Part shown: positions 10,521-23,755 of the stretch, piece after piece | How the letters are laid out: every line of letters begins with the position of its first letter | Position numbering within the stretch: position 1 is the first letter of the stretch | Source of the DNA: Oxyruncus cristatus | Taxonomy: Eukaryota > Chordata > Aves > Passeriformes > Cotingidae | Reading direction: 5' to 3' | DNA: 64,000 nt | Assembly (NCBI GenBank): GCA_013399855.1 | Contig: VXAY01002481.1 | Coordinates: forward strand, 106,441 to 170,440 | Program-made: the position numbers and the translations under genes | The notes under the pieces: generated by a model | What the model was told of the DNA's origin: nothing | The model's input: only the letters and a program-made list of their open reading frames with translations | Database searches by the model: none

Positions 10521-13006
10521 ATTAGCAAGATATTTCAACAGAACCACATTCCAAAGGCCATGGATGCTGCATTTCTATTAATTAGTTTCCAGAGGAAGAT
10601 GTTGCCATTAATTATCGACAACGATCCTCTTATTAACTGCCTGATAAGGGTGACTTAAGTATCCAATAAAGTAATGGATCAAGAGGGAATGAAGCGCATC
10701 ACGAGGATGGTTGGACCTGCAGCAAAGTGAGCGCAGTTATTTGCTAACTGAAAGCAGAGGGTAATGGCTTCCTGATTTTGATCCGAAAACTTTTAGGAGA
10801 TGAACATCTCGGAGGTGTCAAGGGTTCTCAGAAGAGCAAATGTTCCACAGGCTGGTCAGAGCCAGGACACTTCTCAGCACGAGCTGGGCAGGCCAAGGAG
10901 GGACCATTCCCTCCCTGGGAAAGGGGCAGAATGAAAGGTGGGGTTTGTGCTTCCATCCTTCAGCCCCCCCATTCCCATTTACAGGGAAGGCAGTTTATCC
11001 CTGTGTCTCATCCCTGAATCCAGCTGTTGGGGCACCCTCCAGCTACTCTGGATGGATGATACTCAGCGTGTTCCCCAAAGAGGATTAATAACGTGTGTTC
11101 CAGAGCTATCAGGTCCATGGTCCATGGTGTTGTTTGTGGGCTTTTTTAATGATCCTTAAAAGAAGGAATGAGATTTCTCCTTGAAAATATCCATGAGTTA
11201 GGGGCCTCCTAACTTCTAAATCTTAACGCTCCAAGAAATTTATTTCAACTTCATTCTCCAATAAAACTCAGCCCAGGTAAGGCAGAACTCCTGGTCAGAA
11301 GCTCATGTTCTCTCCTGCTCGTTTCTGGGACCAAAGAATAAGTAAAAGAGCTCAAAGTTTACATTTCTCAGGAAAATAAAAGTTATAAAGCGAGGTTTCA
11401 TTTAAACCCTCTGCTGCAGAAAGTCATCAGGACCCGCTGTATCAGGTAAATAACCATGAAACTGAAGTTTGTCTTGTCTCAAAATAACTGTTTTTAACTC
11501 AAGTTGCACATTATCTTTTTTTGTTTGAAATCGGAGAGAACTCTTCCTTCAGACAATTGCTTCTATTCAGTGTTTCAGGGAATTCAGAAACACGGGGGTG
11601 GGTTTGAATCTTTTCTAGAGCATCCTCTAAAGCAGAGTGTTATGAGCACAGTCTGATCTCCAAAGCAAACCCAGCTAAATTTATTCCTGCTCCCACCCAC
11701 CCTGCTGAGGGCCCTTGCCAGAGTTACCTGCTCACACGTCTGGGTCAGGGCTTGAATGTTCCGTGGAAACTGGATTGCTATTCCACAAAGGCTTCCAAAG
11801 GCGTTTGGAAATTTATTTCTCCCTTTGCTCCCGCTGGTTTTCTTTTCCCAACTGCTCCACAGCTCCGGTTCCCCGTGCCAGGAGGTGACCTTGCACATTT
11901 TGTGCATCACCAAGGCTAAAAGGTTGTGCTTAAAAACAAGACTTCTAGTCCCAAAGTAGTGGTGGATGGGCTGTGCCTGTGGGGAAGCCTCGGCCAGTGC
12001 CACCAAGCCGAGCTTTGCGTAACCCTTGGCAGTTTTTAAGCTCCATCAGACCATATTTGCCTTTTTCCCCTTTGCTCCAATTGGGACATCATCCCATGGT
12101 AGCAATCACCTCCCGATTTCCAGCCTCAGGGCTGTTTTCCACCCGTGTGTCCTTGCTCTGACGGTTGTTCTGCCTCTCTCCCCGGACCCATCATCACTAT
12201 ACATCCACAGCCAGCAATCACATCCCTCTCCAGCTTTCCCTCCATCGCAGCAAATAAGGCAGACGCCTCTCACACCTTCTCACTTGATCGTTTCTCAATC
12301 ACTTGATTGTTTTGGCAGCTGTCTGTGGCCAAAATAGGGGATTTGTTGTGCCTGGGATTTGGTACCTCTCGGTAATCTCAGCAGTACATGGCTGTTTCTC
12401 TCCTAAACACCCTTAGATCATCTGAGCCACACTTGGAGCTTGTGCTCACACTGGAATCAACTGGTGTCTGTCACTGGTTGTTGGTAGTTTCCAGTTCATC
12501 AGATTTGATTTTATTAGCCCAGCTTTTCTTGTTTAGGAATGGAGTTAGTATGAGGCACCCAGATTTCAGAATGTAAACCCTTAATATAAAAAAAATTAGG
12601 ATGAAATTTAACCTTGCTATGCAAGAAGGCACTTAGCGTAGAGCTTTTGCCACACAGTTTGTGCACTAATACCCACAATCAAGGCAATGGCCTTAATTAA
12701 ATTAAATTAAAGGTGGTTGACTTGCTTGTGCCATTCTTATTGCCAGTCCTGGTGCAGTGGCACACACCTGCCAGCTCCATGCAGGAACATGCACCTCACT
12801 GAGATGTGGATTTGCCCATGGTAGAGAGAGGAATATATTTACAAACAGCTGCTTCCTAAACCACCTGCATGGAACAGTATGGTTTGCCCTGGAATAACAC
12901 AGCACAGGTGCTTCCTCACCCACATTTCCCATCACTGGAAGCTTTGACTGCATTTTTGTTCGGAAAAGCATCTTTTATACACTACAGAGCCCTGATCCTT
13001 AGCTTA

Positions 13007-13176
13007 GAGAAGCTGTGGCTGCCCCTGGATCCCTGGAAGTGTCCAAGGCCAGGTTGGAAGGGGCCTGGAGCAACCTGGGCTAGTGGAAGGTGTCCCTGCC
13101 CATGGCAGGGGGTGGAACTGGATGATATTTAAGATCCCTCCCAGCCCGAACCATTCCATGATTCCATGATCACTAG
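13007..13176 (+). mobile_element. CR1 LINE 3' fragment with terminal repeats
   Basis: A 5'-truncated CR1 starting near the AGAGAAGCTGTGGCTGCC motif and ending in two copies of an ATTCCATG-type 3' terminal repeat, the hallmark of CR1 ends. Confidence 0.94.
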
Positions 13177-13509
13177 ATCTGCCCCACACCAACATTTACT
13201 GGCAATGGTATTTCCCAGCCAAAGCCCAGGAGACTTGAATTGTTTTCTCAGCCCTTTGTGGAGCTGTTGTTGTGTGATCTTGTGCAAATAAATGCAGAAT
13301 CATAAAAGAAGGAGATGCTAATGGGCTGAATTTTGGTGGTGTTTATGTTGCTGGATGTACTGACTCTACCACATCCCTGCCCTTCTCTCATCCAGCACTT
13401 TCCCAGTCGGAGTTTTCCTGCATTGCTTTCCCTGAAGCACCAATTTTTCCTGGTGTTTGATTGTTTCCTGATTGCCAGCTCTGGTTAGTCTGGCTCCCAG
13501 CAAAAGCTT

Positions 13510-13610
13510 AAGGGAGAATCAGAGAGTCCCAGAATCATTAGGGTTGGAAAAGACCTCCAAGATCATCGAGGTCAACCACTGACCGATCACCACATTGTCA
13601 ACTCAGGAGA
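13510..13610 (-). mobile_element. CR1 LINE 3' end, reverse orientation
   Basis: It carries the reverse complement of a CR1 3' end: AGAATCATTAGGGTTGGAAA, then AGACCTCCAAGATCATCGAG, a different subfamily from the GGTGTCCCTGCCC-type copies. It is short and diverged. Confidence 0.85.
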
Positions 13611-16600
13611 CAACCCGGTGTCCTTTTCAATTTCTCCTCTTCCTTTGCTTGTTAATCCACAGCTCAATCCTCTTTCTAGTGGGGAGATCCTAATAACCTT
13701 GAGTTATAGGGTTTTATAACCTATAGGAGAAGAGCAGGATGTCCTAAGATGGTAGGACTTTTAAATCCATTGGTCAATAAAAGAATGAAAAGTACAAAAC
13801 ATGTTTTTTTCATCTTCCAGCCATTCTGAATATCACATTAAAATATTGCCTAAATCCTTCTTTTAATTTCCTTTTACATCTGGCAGCAACTTGCAAAACA
13901 TTTTGGAATATTCTGGACAAAAAAAAAAAAAAAAAAAGAAAGTCTGTCCAAGCTTCATCTTCTCCCAGGATGGGATTTAGTAGAAATATTCTGTAACAGA
14001 TTGAGTTATGTTTTCTTCTCCAGCTCCATAACTGGCTTCATGTTTCATGACATGAACCACTCCAAATGATGTTCCTCCCGTGGATCCAGAGGTATCTCAC
14101 ATTTATATCCCAGTAAGCCTCTAATATGGGAGAAATACGTTGGGTTTCAGGCCCTGCATGACAGCTGTAGCTCTTTCAATCATTGTTATTAAGGAATATT
14201 TGCACAAGGTGCCATCTCTGTCCATTTAGACAATTTTTTGGCAGTTTTGCCACACAATTTGCCTCCCTGGGTCTCTGCAGAGAGTGAAGAGAGCTCAGCA
14301 AGTGGCACTTTTGGACTGCCTGTTCCTTCTTGGTTCGGCTGCAGATCAGCAGAGGCAGGAGTTGCACAGAAAATGAGAGGCTTTGTTTTAAGGAAGTTCA
14401 TTGTTGCTGTAGCTCCGATCCCTCTGGCTTTTATTTCAGCCCCATAGACGTTCCCTGGCTTTTGGGATCGATGAGTGAGGGTATATATTGGGAAGTGGTG
14501 TGGGTTTGAAGTGGGATTTGCTTTGATATTTCTGTGCAAATCCATGTGATGGCTCCCTGACTCATACAGCTGAAAATAGGTAGTGATATCAACCACAGAA
14601 TTCTTCACAGATTTTTTTTCTCCCCCCCTTCCTTTTCTTGCTTAGTTGGCTGCTCTTCCAAAAAATCCAGGTCATTATTCAAATCTGTGCTTAGATCAAA
14701 ACTCCAGATAGCATCACTCTTACTCATTGATGATTCACTCTGGAGCAAATTTTGGTTCTACTGAACAAACTCGGCATTGCCTTAGTCATAAGTTTGTTTA
14801 GCAAATCACATGTCAGGCTTAAATTAAGCCCTTGCTTAAAGCAGATACTTTTTTGAATATATTCTGGAAAGGTTGCACGTAAGATTTATATAGATAAGAT
14901 TTATACTGAAAACTTGTCAAAGCAAAACCAGAGAATGAAAAATTCCGTTAATTCTGGGGGAAAATACGAACTTATGTTGTCAGCCACAGACCCAAAGAAC
15001 TACCTGACATTAAACTTGTTTTGTCGAGTCTATTTATAAATTAATTTTAAATCTTGACTTTTGGGAGTCTTTGGAGTAACAAACCCCCTGCCCACCACCA
15101 CCCACAGGGCTCAGCATCACCACAGCCTCTGCTCTGCCACTGCTGACACCAAATCCACCTTTCCCAAAGATTTTTTGATATTTTTGATCCCTGTGCCAAT
15201 ATCAAATTTGCACTGAATCTTTTAAACTGTCACCATATGGCTCTTTACGTTAACGGGGCCGCTCTGCCCTGAACGAGGAGAACAGGAATGTAGCTGAAAT
15301 TAGAATTTTAAAGCTAAACACAAAATAGGTGATGCAAATAAAACCCTTTCCAAAAATAGTTAGAGCAAAACACCTGTGGAACTATACTGAAAGGAAGGGC
15401 AGGAGCGGAGGAGGAGGATCAGGTTAGAAATCACATGGCAGATGGAAACGGGGTTTGGTTGGATCCATCCATAGCTCCAGCTCCTACATCAATACAGTGA
15501 AATGGCTCTGGAAGAACATTTGCTGACAGACTGCAGGTATGGTTAAAGAAAGGGGAAAATCCATGGAATTTAATCTATCCAAAGCATGTCCTGGACAATG
15601 AGGTGCCCGTGGGAATATTCTAAATGCAGGAGTGAGACTGGCAAATCACAGCCAGACCACAGCAGGATCCACTGGGAAAATTATCATCCCATCTCCTGAT
15701 ACTGTAGAGGCAACGGCTCCACTCTCATTCCCAGCTGGAGAAAAGGAAAAGCTTTAGAGGTGCTGGTTAAGCATGACCAAGGCTCTGCCCACAGTGGGAT
15801 GGAGGAGCTGTTCCTCGGGAAATTAATAACCCCAACCATGTGCCAAGACCTACAGCTCCTTGTTGTGGTTGCCCTGTCAGAGGGAGAACCTGTTCCCTTT
15901 CCAACTGGCAATGGAGCAGAACAAAACCTGTTATTAAAGAGGTGCCAGCAGGAAAGGGAAGCTGGGAATGGAACCATAACTACCCAAGCTGGAATATTTT
16001 GATATGTCCCAGGTGATGCGAGGGCAGTGTTTTCTTAAGCTTGGTAGTTTACAAATGTAGTTTGGATAATCCAGACAGGTTGGGATTACAACTCCTTGGA
16101 ACTCCTAGGATTCATGGATCTTTTCCTCTGAAGGACTAACCTGTGACTTCAGGAAAAGCTCACAAAATATCCATGTGTTTAAAATCAAGAGAGAATCGTG
16201 CAAAGAAATTCCTTAACCAACCACTGAATTCCTGGGGAAAATGGGAACAGATTAATTTGGGCTCCTTAAAAACATAACCATTGTATTTTTTCAATTGAAG
16301 TTTTACACTGAAACTCTGATGTAATTTTCCCATTATATAACGGCATTATTTTCCACTCCTTTATTTCTCCTTTGTTTCCAAGAATGATTAATTGGTGACA
16401 CTACTCGGGTACTTGCAGGAACATTCCCAAAGCCAGCCATTCTTTTGTCTCAGAACATTTTTGCCACACCTGGAGTAGCCAGGAGCACCAGTGTTCCGAT
16501 TTTTAATCCCATGGGCATTATTTAGGATTTCAGGGTTAGAAACTCCTGTCATGCCTGCCAGGATTTGGTCTTGCATTGGCTCACCATGGGGTCACCTGGA

Positions 16601-16851
16601 CAGAAAGGGAACTGGTCACAACTGGTTTTCTATAAGGTTTAACACCACTTGTGCAGGTGCTTCAGAAATGGTCCCCCATGATTTGGTCACCTCTTATGTC
16701 CTCTTAGGCTTCCAAGCTGTTTTCAGCTCATGCTGCTCCAGTAAATCCAGCCTCTTCCCCCATCACCTGGGCTTGCTGGGATTGGGTGTTTGTGTGCCCT
16801 GAGAGGGGCTTCTGCCCAGGAGGCACACATATTCCACAAATATTAGAGAGT

Positions 16852-17128
16852 TACAGAATCACAGAATCAATTTGGTTGGAAAAGCCCTCCCAGCCCATGG
16901 ATCCCCCCTGTGCCCATCCCCACCTTGTCCCCCAGCCCAGAGCACTGAGTGCCACGGCCAGGCCTTCCTTGGGCCCCTCCAGGGCTGGGCACTCCAAACC
17001 TCCCTGGGCAGCCCCTGCCAGTGCCTGACCACCATTTCCAGGGAGAAATTCCTCCTGATGTCCAATCTGAGCCTCCCCTGGTGCAGCTTAAGGCTATGAC
17101 CTCTCATCCTATTGCTACCCTGAGTTAT
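16852..17128 (-). mobile_element. CR1 LINE 3' fragment, reverse orientation
   Basis: It starts with ACAGAATCACAGAATCAATT and runs through the GGGCACTCCAAACCTCCCTG and GAGAAATTCCTCCTGATGTC blocks, the reverse complement of an avian CR1 3' region. It is nearly identical over about 180 bp to the copy at 17.97 kb. Confidence 0.94.
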
Positions 17129-17291
17129 CCATAATTTTAATTTTCAAGCTTCCAAGGCTCACATGTGAACACTCAGAGTTGAGGGCATCAGCTTTCCCTC
17201 ACTTTCAGCAGTGTCCTCTTTCCCTGTCTGCTCTATCCCGTGCCCACAATTCAGTTCCCACTTTTCACCCTTTTCTTCCTTTTTTTCTTAG

Positions 17292-17457
17292 TGAACTTCA
17301 GAGAAATGTCGTGAGCAGGTCCTGCTCTGTCCATGCTCCAGACCTGAGTGTCGGACACACGGAGGAGGCTCCTACATATCCAGCTTCAAGTTCAGCCTCA
17401 GAGGAAGACACAGTTAGACTCAGCTGTGTGAAAGTATCCTCTGAAGACCAAGCTGAG
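17292..17457 (+). other. Unassigned exon-like block
   Basis: A long pyrimidine tract and CTTAG acceptor at 17290-17291 and a GAG/GTGAGA donor at 17458 bound 166 bp that is open in one frame. Its peptide is Ser/Glu-rich, starting ELQRNVVSRSC and ending KVSSEDQAE. I do not recognise it, and no partner exon is obvious nearby. The same frame stays open into an antisense CR1 downstream, so it may be a chance open frame. No gene is known to me between MBD5 and EPC2. Confidence 0.2.
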
Positions 17458-17623
17458 GTGAGACACAAGCTCTCCCAGGCGTGCCTGGCTCCAGTCACAC
17501 AGCGAGGGAGCCTGAGGGGCTGTGCAGGCTCCAAACTTCTCTTTTCTTGTTGTTTTCCCGTTGATGACTCAGCTCTCTCAGCACCGCGCTGGTGTGTGCT
17601 CCAAACCACTCTTTCCTCAGCTC

Positions 17624-17835
17624 TATGTCCCATCCAGCCTGGCCTTGGACACTTCCAGGGATCCAGGGGCAGCCACAGCTTCTCTGCCCAACCTGTGCCA
17701 GGGTCTCTCCACCCTCACAGCCAAGAATTCCTTCCCAGTATTCCATCTAACCCTGCCCTCTGGCAGTGGGAAGCCATTCCCCCTTGTCCTGTCACTCCAT
17801 GCCTTTGCCAAAAGCCCCTCTCCAGCTTCCAAAAT
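17624..17835 (-). mobile_element. CR1 LINE fragment, reverse orientation
   Basis: Antisense CR1 with AGCCTGGCCTTGGACACTTC, then the CCACAGCTTCTCTG motif, then AAGCCATTCCCCCTTGTCCT. It lacks the terminal repeat end. Confidence 0.92.
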
Positions 17836-17967
17836 AAACTCAGTGCTCCTCCTTCTGCAGAGGTTGATTGTGAACCAAAAGCACAAGAGTGAAATAGCTG
17901 GATGTGATAACAGGCAAACCTCTCCCATCTTCTCAGGGAGCAATGTGGAATCGTCAGTCACTTATTT

Positions 17968-18265
17968 AAGAATCCAGAATCATTCAGGTTGGAAAATCCC
18001 TCCCAGCCCATGGATCCCCCCTGTGCCCATCCCCACTTTGTCCCCCAGCCCAGAGCACTGAGTGCCACGGCCAGGCCTTCCTTGGGCACCTCCAGGGCTG
18101 GGCACTCCAAACCTCCCTGGGCAGCCCCTGCCAGTGCCTGACCACCCTTTCCAGGGAGAAATTCCTCCTCATGTCCAACCTAAAAGAAACCAAGAAAGAA
18201 GCAAGAAGCAACCTCCGGCTCCCAATCACTTTCTTGAGGGCTGACTGTCCAGACCTTTAATGGTA
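17968..18265 (-). mobile_element. CR1 LINE 3' fragment, reverse orientation
   Basis: It begins AGAATCATTCAGGTTGGAAA and contains the GCACTGAGTGCCACGGCCAG and GAGAAATTCCTCCTCATGTC blocks. It differs by only a few bases from the copy at 16.85 kb over the shared core, and then ends in its own 3' extension. Confidence 0.93.
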
Positions 18266-19609
18266 TGAAAGTGGCCACCAGGTCTGGGAATTATAAAAAA
18301 AGGCTTCCCATGCTCAAAAGCACAGCCCCAGGATGAGGTTCTCACTCACCACCACTCAGCAGTCCCCTGTAGGGCCCGATGTCCAGCTGCCACAATCCCA
18401 GGATGTGTGGTGCTGCTGCAGCAGAGGGAGTTCCTGAGCTGAGCACCCCTTGTTCCTGAGGAAGCAAGAGCTGGTGTAAAGGTGTGGCTTTGCAGGAGCA
18501 GCTCTTCTAAAGCATTTGTGTATTTATGGAGATCTGATTATATGTGGAGCAGGAGATTTCAATGAACAGCAATTTGGAAGTGGGAATACTGCATCAGCTT
18601 TGCTATGACTGATGTCTGCATAATGAAAGTGTCTTTTTTTGTACTATTTTCTTAAAAAAACCCTCCTTGATGAGGAAGTACAGGAATGTGAAGCTTGAAT
18701 ACATCTTTAAATCTGCATGTTGATTTCGTAACTTACAACCAGGACTAAAAACTTCCTTTTGTTATTACAAATGTGTGCCCCGAGCACTACAAACAGGATC
18801 ACCACTGTTTGTTTCCAACGTGACACTTTCATTTTCCTTTTGACTCCTCTTGCAATCGAGATAACATTTCTGTTTCTTGGTGAACATGAACGTTGCTGAG
18901 AGACTCTTGTTTTTCTCTGGTGGCTTTCAGCCCCATTTGGCAGAAAAGTGGGGGAAGTGCAGAGCACAGGATGACACTGCTCCCATAGAGGTGACAATAA
19001 ACTTCCCTCTGATTTGCATCAGAGTCAGATAAAAGTGAAAATCTTTCCTCCTGGGGAAACATCTCCTGACTGACAGCAGGGGAGCTGCTCTGAGGAGACC
19101 TGGGTCATTTCTGCAGCAGGAAATGGCTCTACCCTGGTTGGAGAGAAGCACTGGGGAGATATTTGGGTTTTAAAGGGTTATGGGAGGACTTTGGAGACTA
19201 AGAAGGAAAAAAAGACTAAGATGTGATGACAAAGGTCTGACATTTGCAGATAAAGGAACAAACCCTCCTAGAGAAGGTCAGGTTTTATCAGTAGAAAAGC
19301 ACTTTCCTGGACACCTTGGGAAGCCCTGGGCTATGCCCATGCAAGGTTCAGATTGTTTTGGAATTTCCATTGAATATTCCTGCTCCAGTGAGGGCTGCCA
19401 CTCCAGATCAGCCCATGGTATCAACCTCAGAGCAAGGTGGGCAGGGGAAATGCTGCCATTATTAATCAGTAAGAAAAACTGTTCTATCCAGGCCACCAAC
19501 CCAGAAGACAGCAGTGATCAAGGTGGGGTTGTTGGGTTTTCAGGCAAGAATGTGGCTTTAGAGTATTTTAAAAAGCTACACCTGGTGTATTTCCTGATTT
19601 CTTTTTTTT

Positions 19610-19690
19610 ATCTAGTGGAAGGTGTCCCTGCCCATGGAATTAAATGAGCTTTAAGGTCCTTTCCAACCCAAACCAGCCTATGATTTTAAA
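19610..19690 (+). mobile_element. CR1 LINE 3' end fragment
   Basis: A very short sense copy with CTAGTGGAAGGTGTCCCTGC, AAGGTCCTTTCCAACCCAAA and a CCTATGATT end. An insertion or mutation replaces the usual GGCAGGGGGT stretch. Confidence 0.88.
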
Positions 19691-21483
19691 GTTGCCAACA
19701 GATTTATTTTTAGAAAGCAGGCCCCACTTCTACCCTGGTGCTGAAATCTCCTAGAACTACAAAGCTCTGAGGAGGAAAGGGAGCATTTCTAACTGCTGGG
19801 GCAGAGGTTTTCAAAGTCCTCTTTAGGGTAAGTCCTTCACTCTGGCTTCTGAACTCTGAATAAAAATTGTAACAGTTTTCAATGCTCTGTTATTTTGACT
19901 TTATTGATATTTTAAGTGGCAGGATGGGGTTTGCTTTTTAATTTTTCAGCACAAGCCGGGGGAGCTCCCAGCTCCTCAAAATTCAGCCTCCTGAGGTGTG
20001 AGATTTTGGGATAAATTTGTATACATTTGTAAAATTGGTTTTCACGATTTTCCTCTGCTGGGATTTTCTAAACGACAGTTGATAAATCTCTCTTTAAGGC
20101 CCATTTTCCAAAACTTAAGGCTATAAATACAGTCCTCATCATGTACTGGTTTTAACAGCATATTTCAGGTTCCAGGCATAACCATGTTTTTCCTCTTCAC
20201 TGGTCACTGCACTGTAAAGTTCCATTTTCCTGTGGTAAACCCCCAGATTTCTGTGGTTTTGGGCTGCACTCGTACAGGTGCTTCATGGCTTCACTTGATA
20301 ATTCCAAACCAAATTAATCTGGTTTCCTAATTGCATTGTTGTTAACTAACTTGTTGAACTGTGTAGTAGAAGAGCACAGTCAGAGTCAAGAGTAGGTTTA
20401 TTTTTTGAGTGAGAATCCAAGATTTTATAGCACAGGAAGCAGCTGCAGCAGGTTCCTTTAAAGAGCTGCCGACCCTCCCGTGCCTGAGGCAACCCTCACA
20501 CAGAAAGCACAATTCCCTTTCATTTTAAACCCATTTCTTGACACAAATAGTTCTGATATAAAACTCTCAAATCAGGAGCTTCCTGCTGCTTTTCATCACG
20601 TTACCTTCCTGCTATAGTTTGGGGAATCAGCCATTTCCATGGCTGCCCTTTTATTTCATTTTATTTGGTGTCTGTTGCCGTCGGGCTCGGGATTTTAACT
20701 CCATTTTCAACTTTTTATAATTTTCATTCAGAGCTTTACATCTCCCAGGAAGCTATTCCATGCTAGATTGCAGGTTGGGGCTGATAGGTTTTTGGTGACC
20801 TTAAAGAGGAAAATGTGCAGGCTGCCAGTTCCCTCAACCCTTGGAATAATTGGAAATAGAAATGGTTTGGAATGATACATTAACTGTGAACATTAGCCAC
20901 TAAGCATGCTTACTAGCTACTTTGATCAAGCTCTTTTTTCCTGACAAAACCCCCTTTGAAATGAATAGGACAGAGGTTCCTTTCACTTCAATCGGAGTTC
21001 TCAGACACGAGGAGAAAGAAGGACTTCATAACCTTTAAAAAGACTCCCCTAGTCCATTCATGGATCTCCTGGAAAGCTCGGCACTTTCCCTTGTGCTGGA
21101 GTTACTAAGCCAGCCCCCTGGACACTTTTAGGCTCCCTTCTAGTGAAGATTTGCTTAAACATGAGATCAAACTCCTCTATAATGAGGCTGGAATCCAGGA
21201 TGTACAATGGCAGCGACACTGGGAGTATTTGATAGCGTGGATTCATCAGCATCACTTCCCTAATGGCATCCTCTGAGGCTGGAGCTGGCATGGTGCAGAA
21301 GACAACTCTTCTGAACACTCAATATCTTGATAATTTGTGTGTATTTACAGTCAAACCATTAGCACCCTAAAAATTCCAGTTATCTTTTAACACCCTACAA
21401 TCAATCAAGGTGTCGAACACCCTGCAAGGCTGAACAACACTGTGCCTTCTGGAATCTCTGTTTCTGTATTTTCTGTGCCTTTT

Positions 21484-21514
21484 TTTTGTTTGTTTTGTTT
21501 GTTTTGTTTTTTAA
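21484..21514. repeat. (GTTTT)n microsatellite
   Basis: A short run of GTTTT/GTTTG units within a T-rich tract. Confidence 0.8.
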
Positions 21515-23383
21515 TACTTCTTGTACTTATAAGGTAACAATCCAGAGCATAGAACTAGTACATGCTCGTGCCATAATGTAATATACATTGAGATAATTGT
21601 TTATAAGTGATGCTTGTGCTTGGAGAAGATTAATGCAGTGAGAGATGTACTATTAGGAAAAAACCAACCAACCAAACAACAAAACCAGCAACAACAACAT
21701 AGAAACAGGATCCATTTGCAAAAAAAGACCACCAGGCTTCAGGCAGCTACGGCGAGAACAAGGATTCCTTGTGTTAAATGTCACTATGGAGAAGCAGAAC
21801 CGAAAGCCCCCGAGCCTGGATGACTCTGACATTCCACTGATATAGGTGTTCAAGTGAAATCTGGGGATTTCCAGTCTACCCAGTGCTCAAATGTGCATAT
21901 TCAATTCCATTATCTCTATGGAAAACACAAAGACAGGTCGGAATTCAACTACGGAACAAATAATTTCGTTTGAGACGTGGTTTCCTTGATTTGTGCATCA
22001 AAAATAACTTATTTTATCTACAGGTAAGGCGCTGCTCGTAATTTTTTTACAGCTAAAATTCTTTAGAAAACCTGTAATATTTTACCAGAGGAAGAGATCA
22101 GATTATGCACTTAAAAGATGGATGGTTCTGGCTTAAAGCTAAACTAATGTAAGCTGAAACTTTAGTTTTGCCCATGTTCAGCTCTGTGCAATGGCTTTTT
22201 GACTACATAAAAAACCCCTCTGTATCCTACAGGGCATCATTTTAAAAAAATTGTATTGCTTGTAGAAATAAAATAATGGGATGAGTTTAGGACTAAGAGC
22301 CACCTTGAGGGTAAATATGTTTCATTTCTGTTCTTTTTTTTCTTGTTATTTTTTAAGCAGTGAAAAAGAACAGAACATGCACACAAAGGGAAAAGGTTAT
22401 TAATATCTATTGTTCAGCTGTGCTGACTGAAAGGGGAAACAAATCTTTAAGCAGTGTGTAAAATGCCTCTTTCTTGCAGAAGCAGAAGGAGGAAAGTTCT
22501 TTCTGTCTTTCAGCTGCTCAAGGAAGTACTTGAGGAGGAACTGCCTGTTCCACTCAGCCGCCTCACCTTTCCACATGTATGTCACCTGTGCAGCCGGGCT
22601 GTAACACACTCCAGGTAATGGAATTTATATGGAAAACACCGCTCATGCAGAAAGGCATCACAATGGCTCTTTGAAAATGCCAACCCTCTGCTGCTACCAA
22701 TTAATCATGAGTCACTTCAGGGGTATCAAACCCATTTTGGGTGTGGGAAGTTTGGCTGCTTCTAAAACGGTGCTGAACTATAAAGTCTAGGCTAGAAACC
22801 ATGCAACTGCTAAACATTTACGTCTTCATTCTAATCCAAGGCAAGAACTGTATGAATAGAAAATTTTAAAGGGAATTATAAATGTGCAAAGTATCACAGT
22901 TTTGTTCTCTGTTCTTTTTCTCATCACCTTTAAAGCTTCATTTGAAGCTCACGTGGCTATTACTGAATATTTACCTGATGCTTTCATAGGAGTTAATCCA
23001 ATTTCCACATCTCTTTCCCAAGCTAATTTGGGTCCGTGGCTGATGAACGTAATGTTGTTGCTTTTTCTTTTTGCCTCCTGTGTATTACTGTGCTTGTTTC
23101 ATCTTTGTTCTCTCTCTCTCTAGCTGACACAATTCTTTATTCTTCATTTTGTAAATCATGTGTTTGTATTTGATGTGTAAAACCATGTAAATAAAAAAAT
23201 GCAACAGGTAACTAAAACGGAATGGCAATTCAGAGACCGAACCTGTTTTTTGCTAATTAAAAAATGGAATATTAGGTACAGCTGGCACTGTGATCCAAAT
23301 GGTTAAGCTTTGACTAACAGTTTTGGTTTAATTCAGAGGCAGAAGGTTGCACCGACAAGTCCTGTGAGAGCTCTGAGGTGGAG

Positions 23384-23604
23384 GTGAGTTTAGCAAAGTT
23401 CCACTTCAGAATGAGGAAGAACTTCTTTACATTTAGAGTGGCCAAGAACTGGAACAGCTGCCCAGGGAGATTGTGGTGTCGCCCTCTCCAGACACATTCC
23501 AAACCCACCTGGATGCTTTCCTGTGTCATCTGCTCTGCGTGCCCCTGGTTGGACTGGATGATCTCTGGAGTCCCTTCTAACCCTTAAAATTGTGTGATTC
23601 TGTG
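23384..23604 (+). mobile_element. CR1 LINE 3' fragment (other subfamily)
   Basis: It follows the CR1 subfamily whose 3' end reads AACTGGAACAGCTGCCCAGG, then CAGACACATTCCAAACCCAC, then GGTTGGACTGGATGATCTCT, ending TTGTGTGATTCTGTG. Sense orientation, 5'-truncated. Confidence 0.94.
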
Positions 23605-23755
23605 GGGAAAATAAATAAATAAGTAAAATGTGCAGACATGGGATTGTTTCTAAGTGAGTCGACTCTTCTGATGAGCTGTTTTTATTGCTGGAACACTTTG
23701 AACTCACATTCAGCCAACGAGCTGAGGAGAGGAACCCGATGGTTTGCCCAGAGAG

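Larger units (their letters stand above)
6912..23755. other. MBD5-EPC2 intergenic region
   Basis: About 17 kb without a recognisable gene. It holds CR1 fragments (listed separately), a CCTAT array, TCTA and GTTTT microsatellites, and one exon-like block at 17292-17457. Stretches such as 10520-10720, 14640-15250 and 20650-21350 are repeat-poor and AT-rich. They could be conserved noncoding DNA, but that cannot be judged without alignment. No tRNA or other structured RNA was recognised. Confidence 0.7.

Noticed and set aside
17179..17892. A 237-codon open frame taken as a complete gene
   Set aside because: Its second half is antisense CR1 sequence. Only the splice-bounded block at 17292-17457 was kept as a weak candidate.
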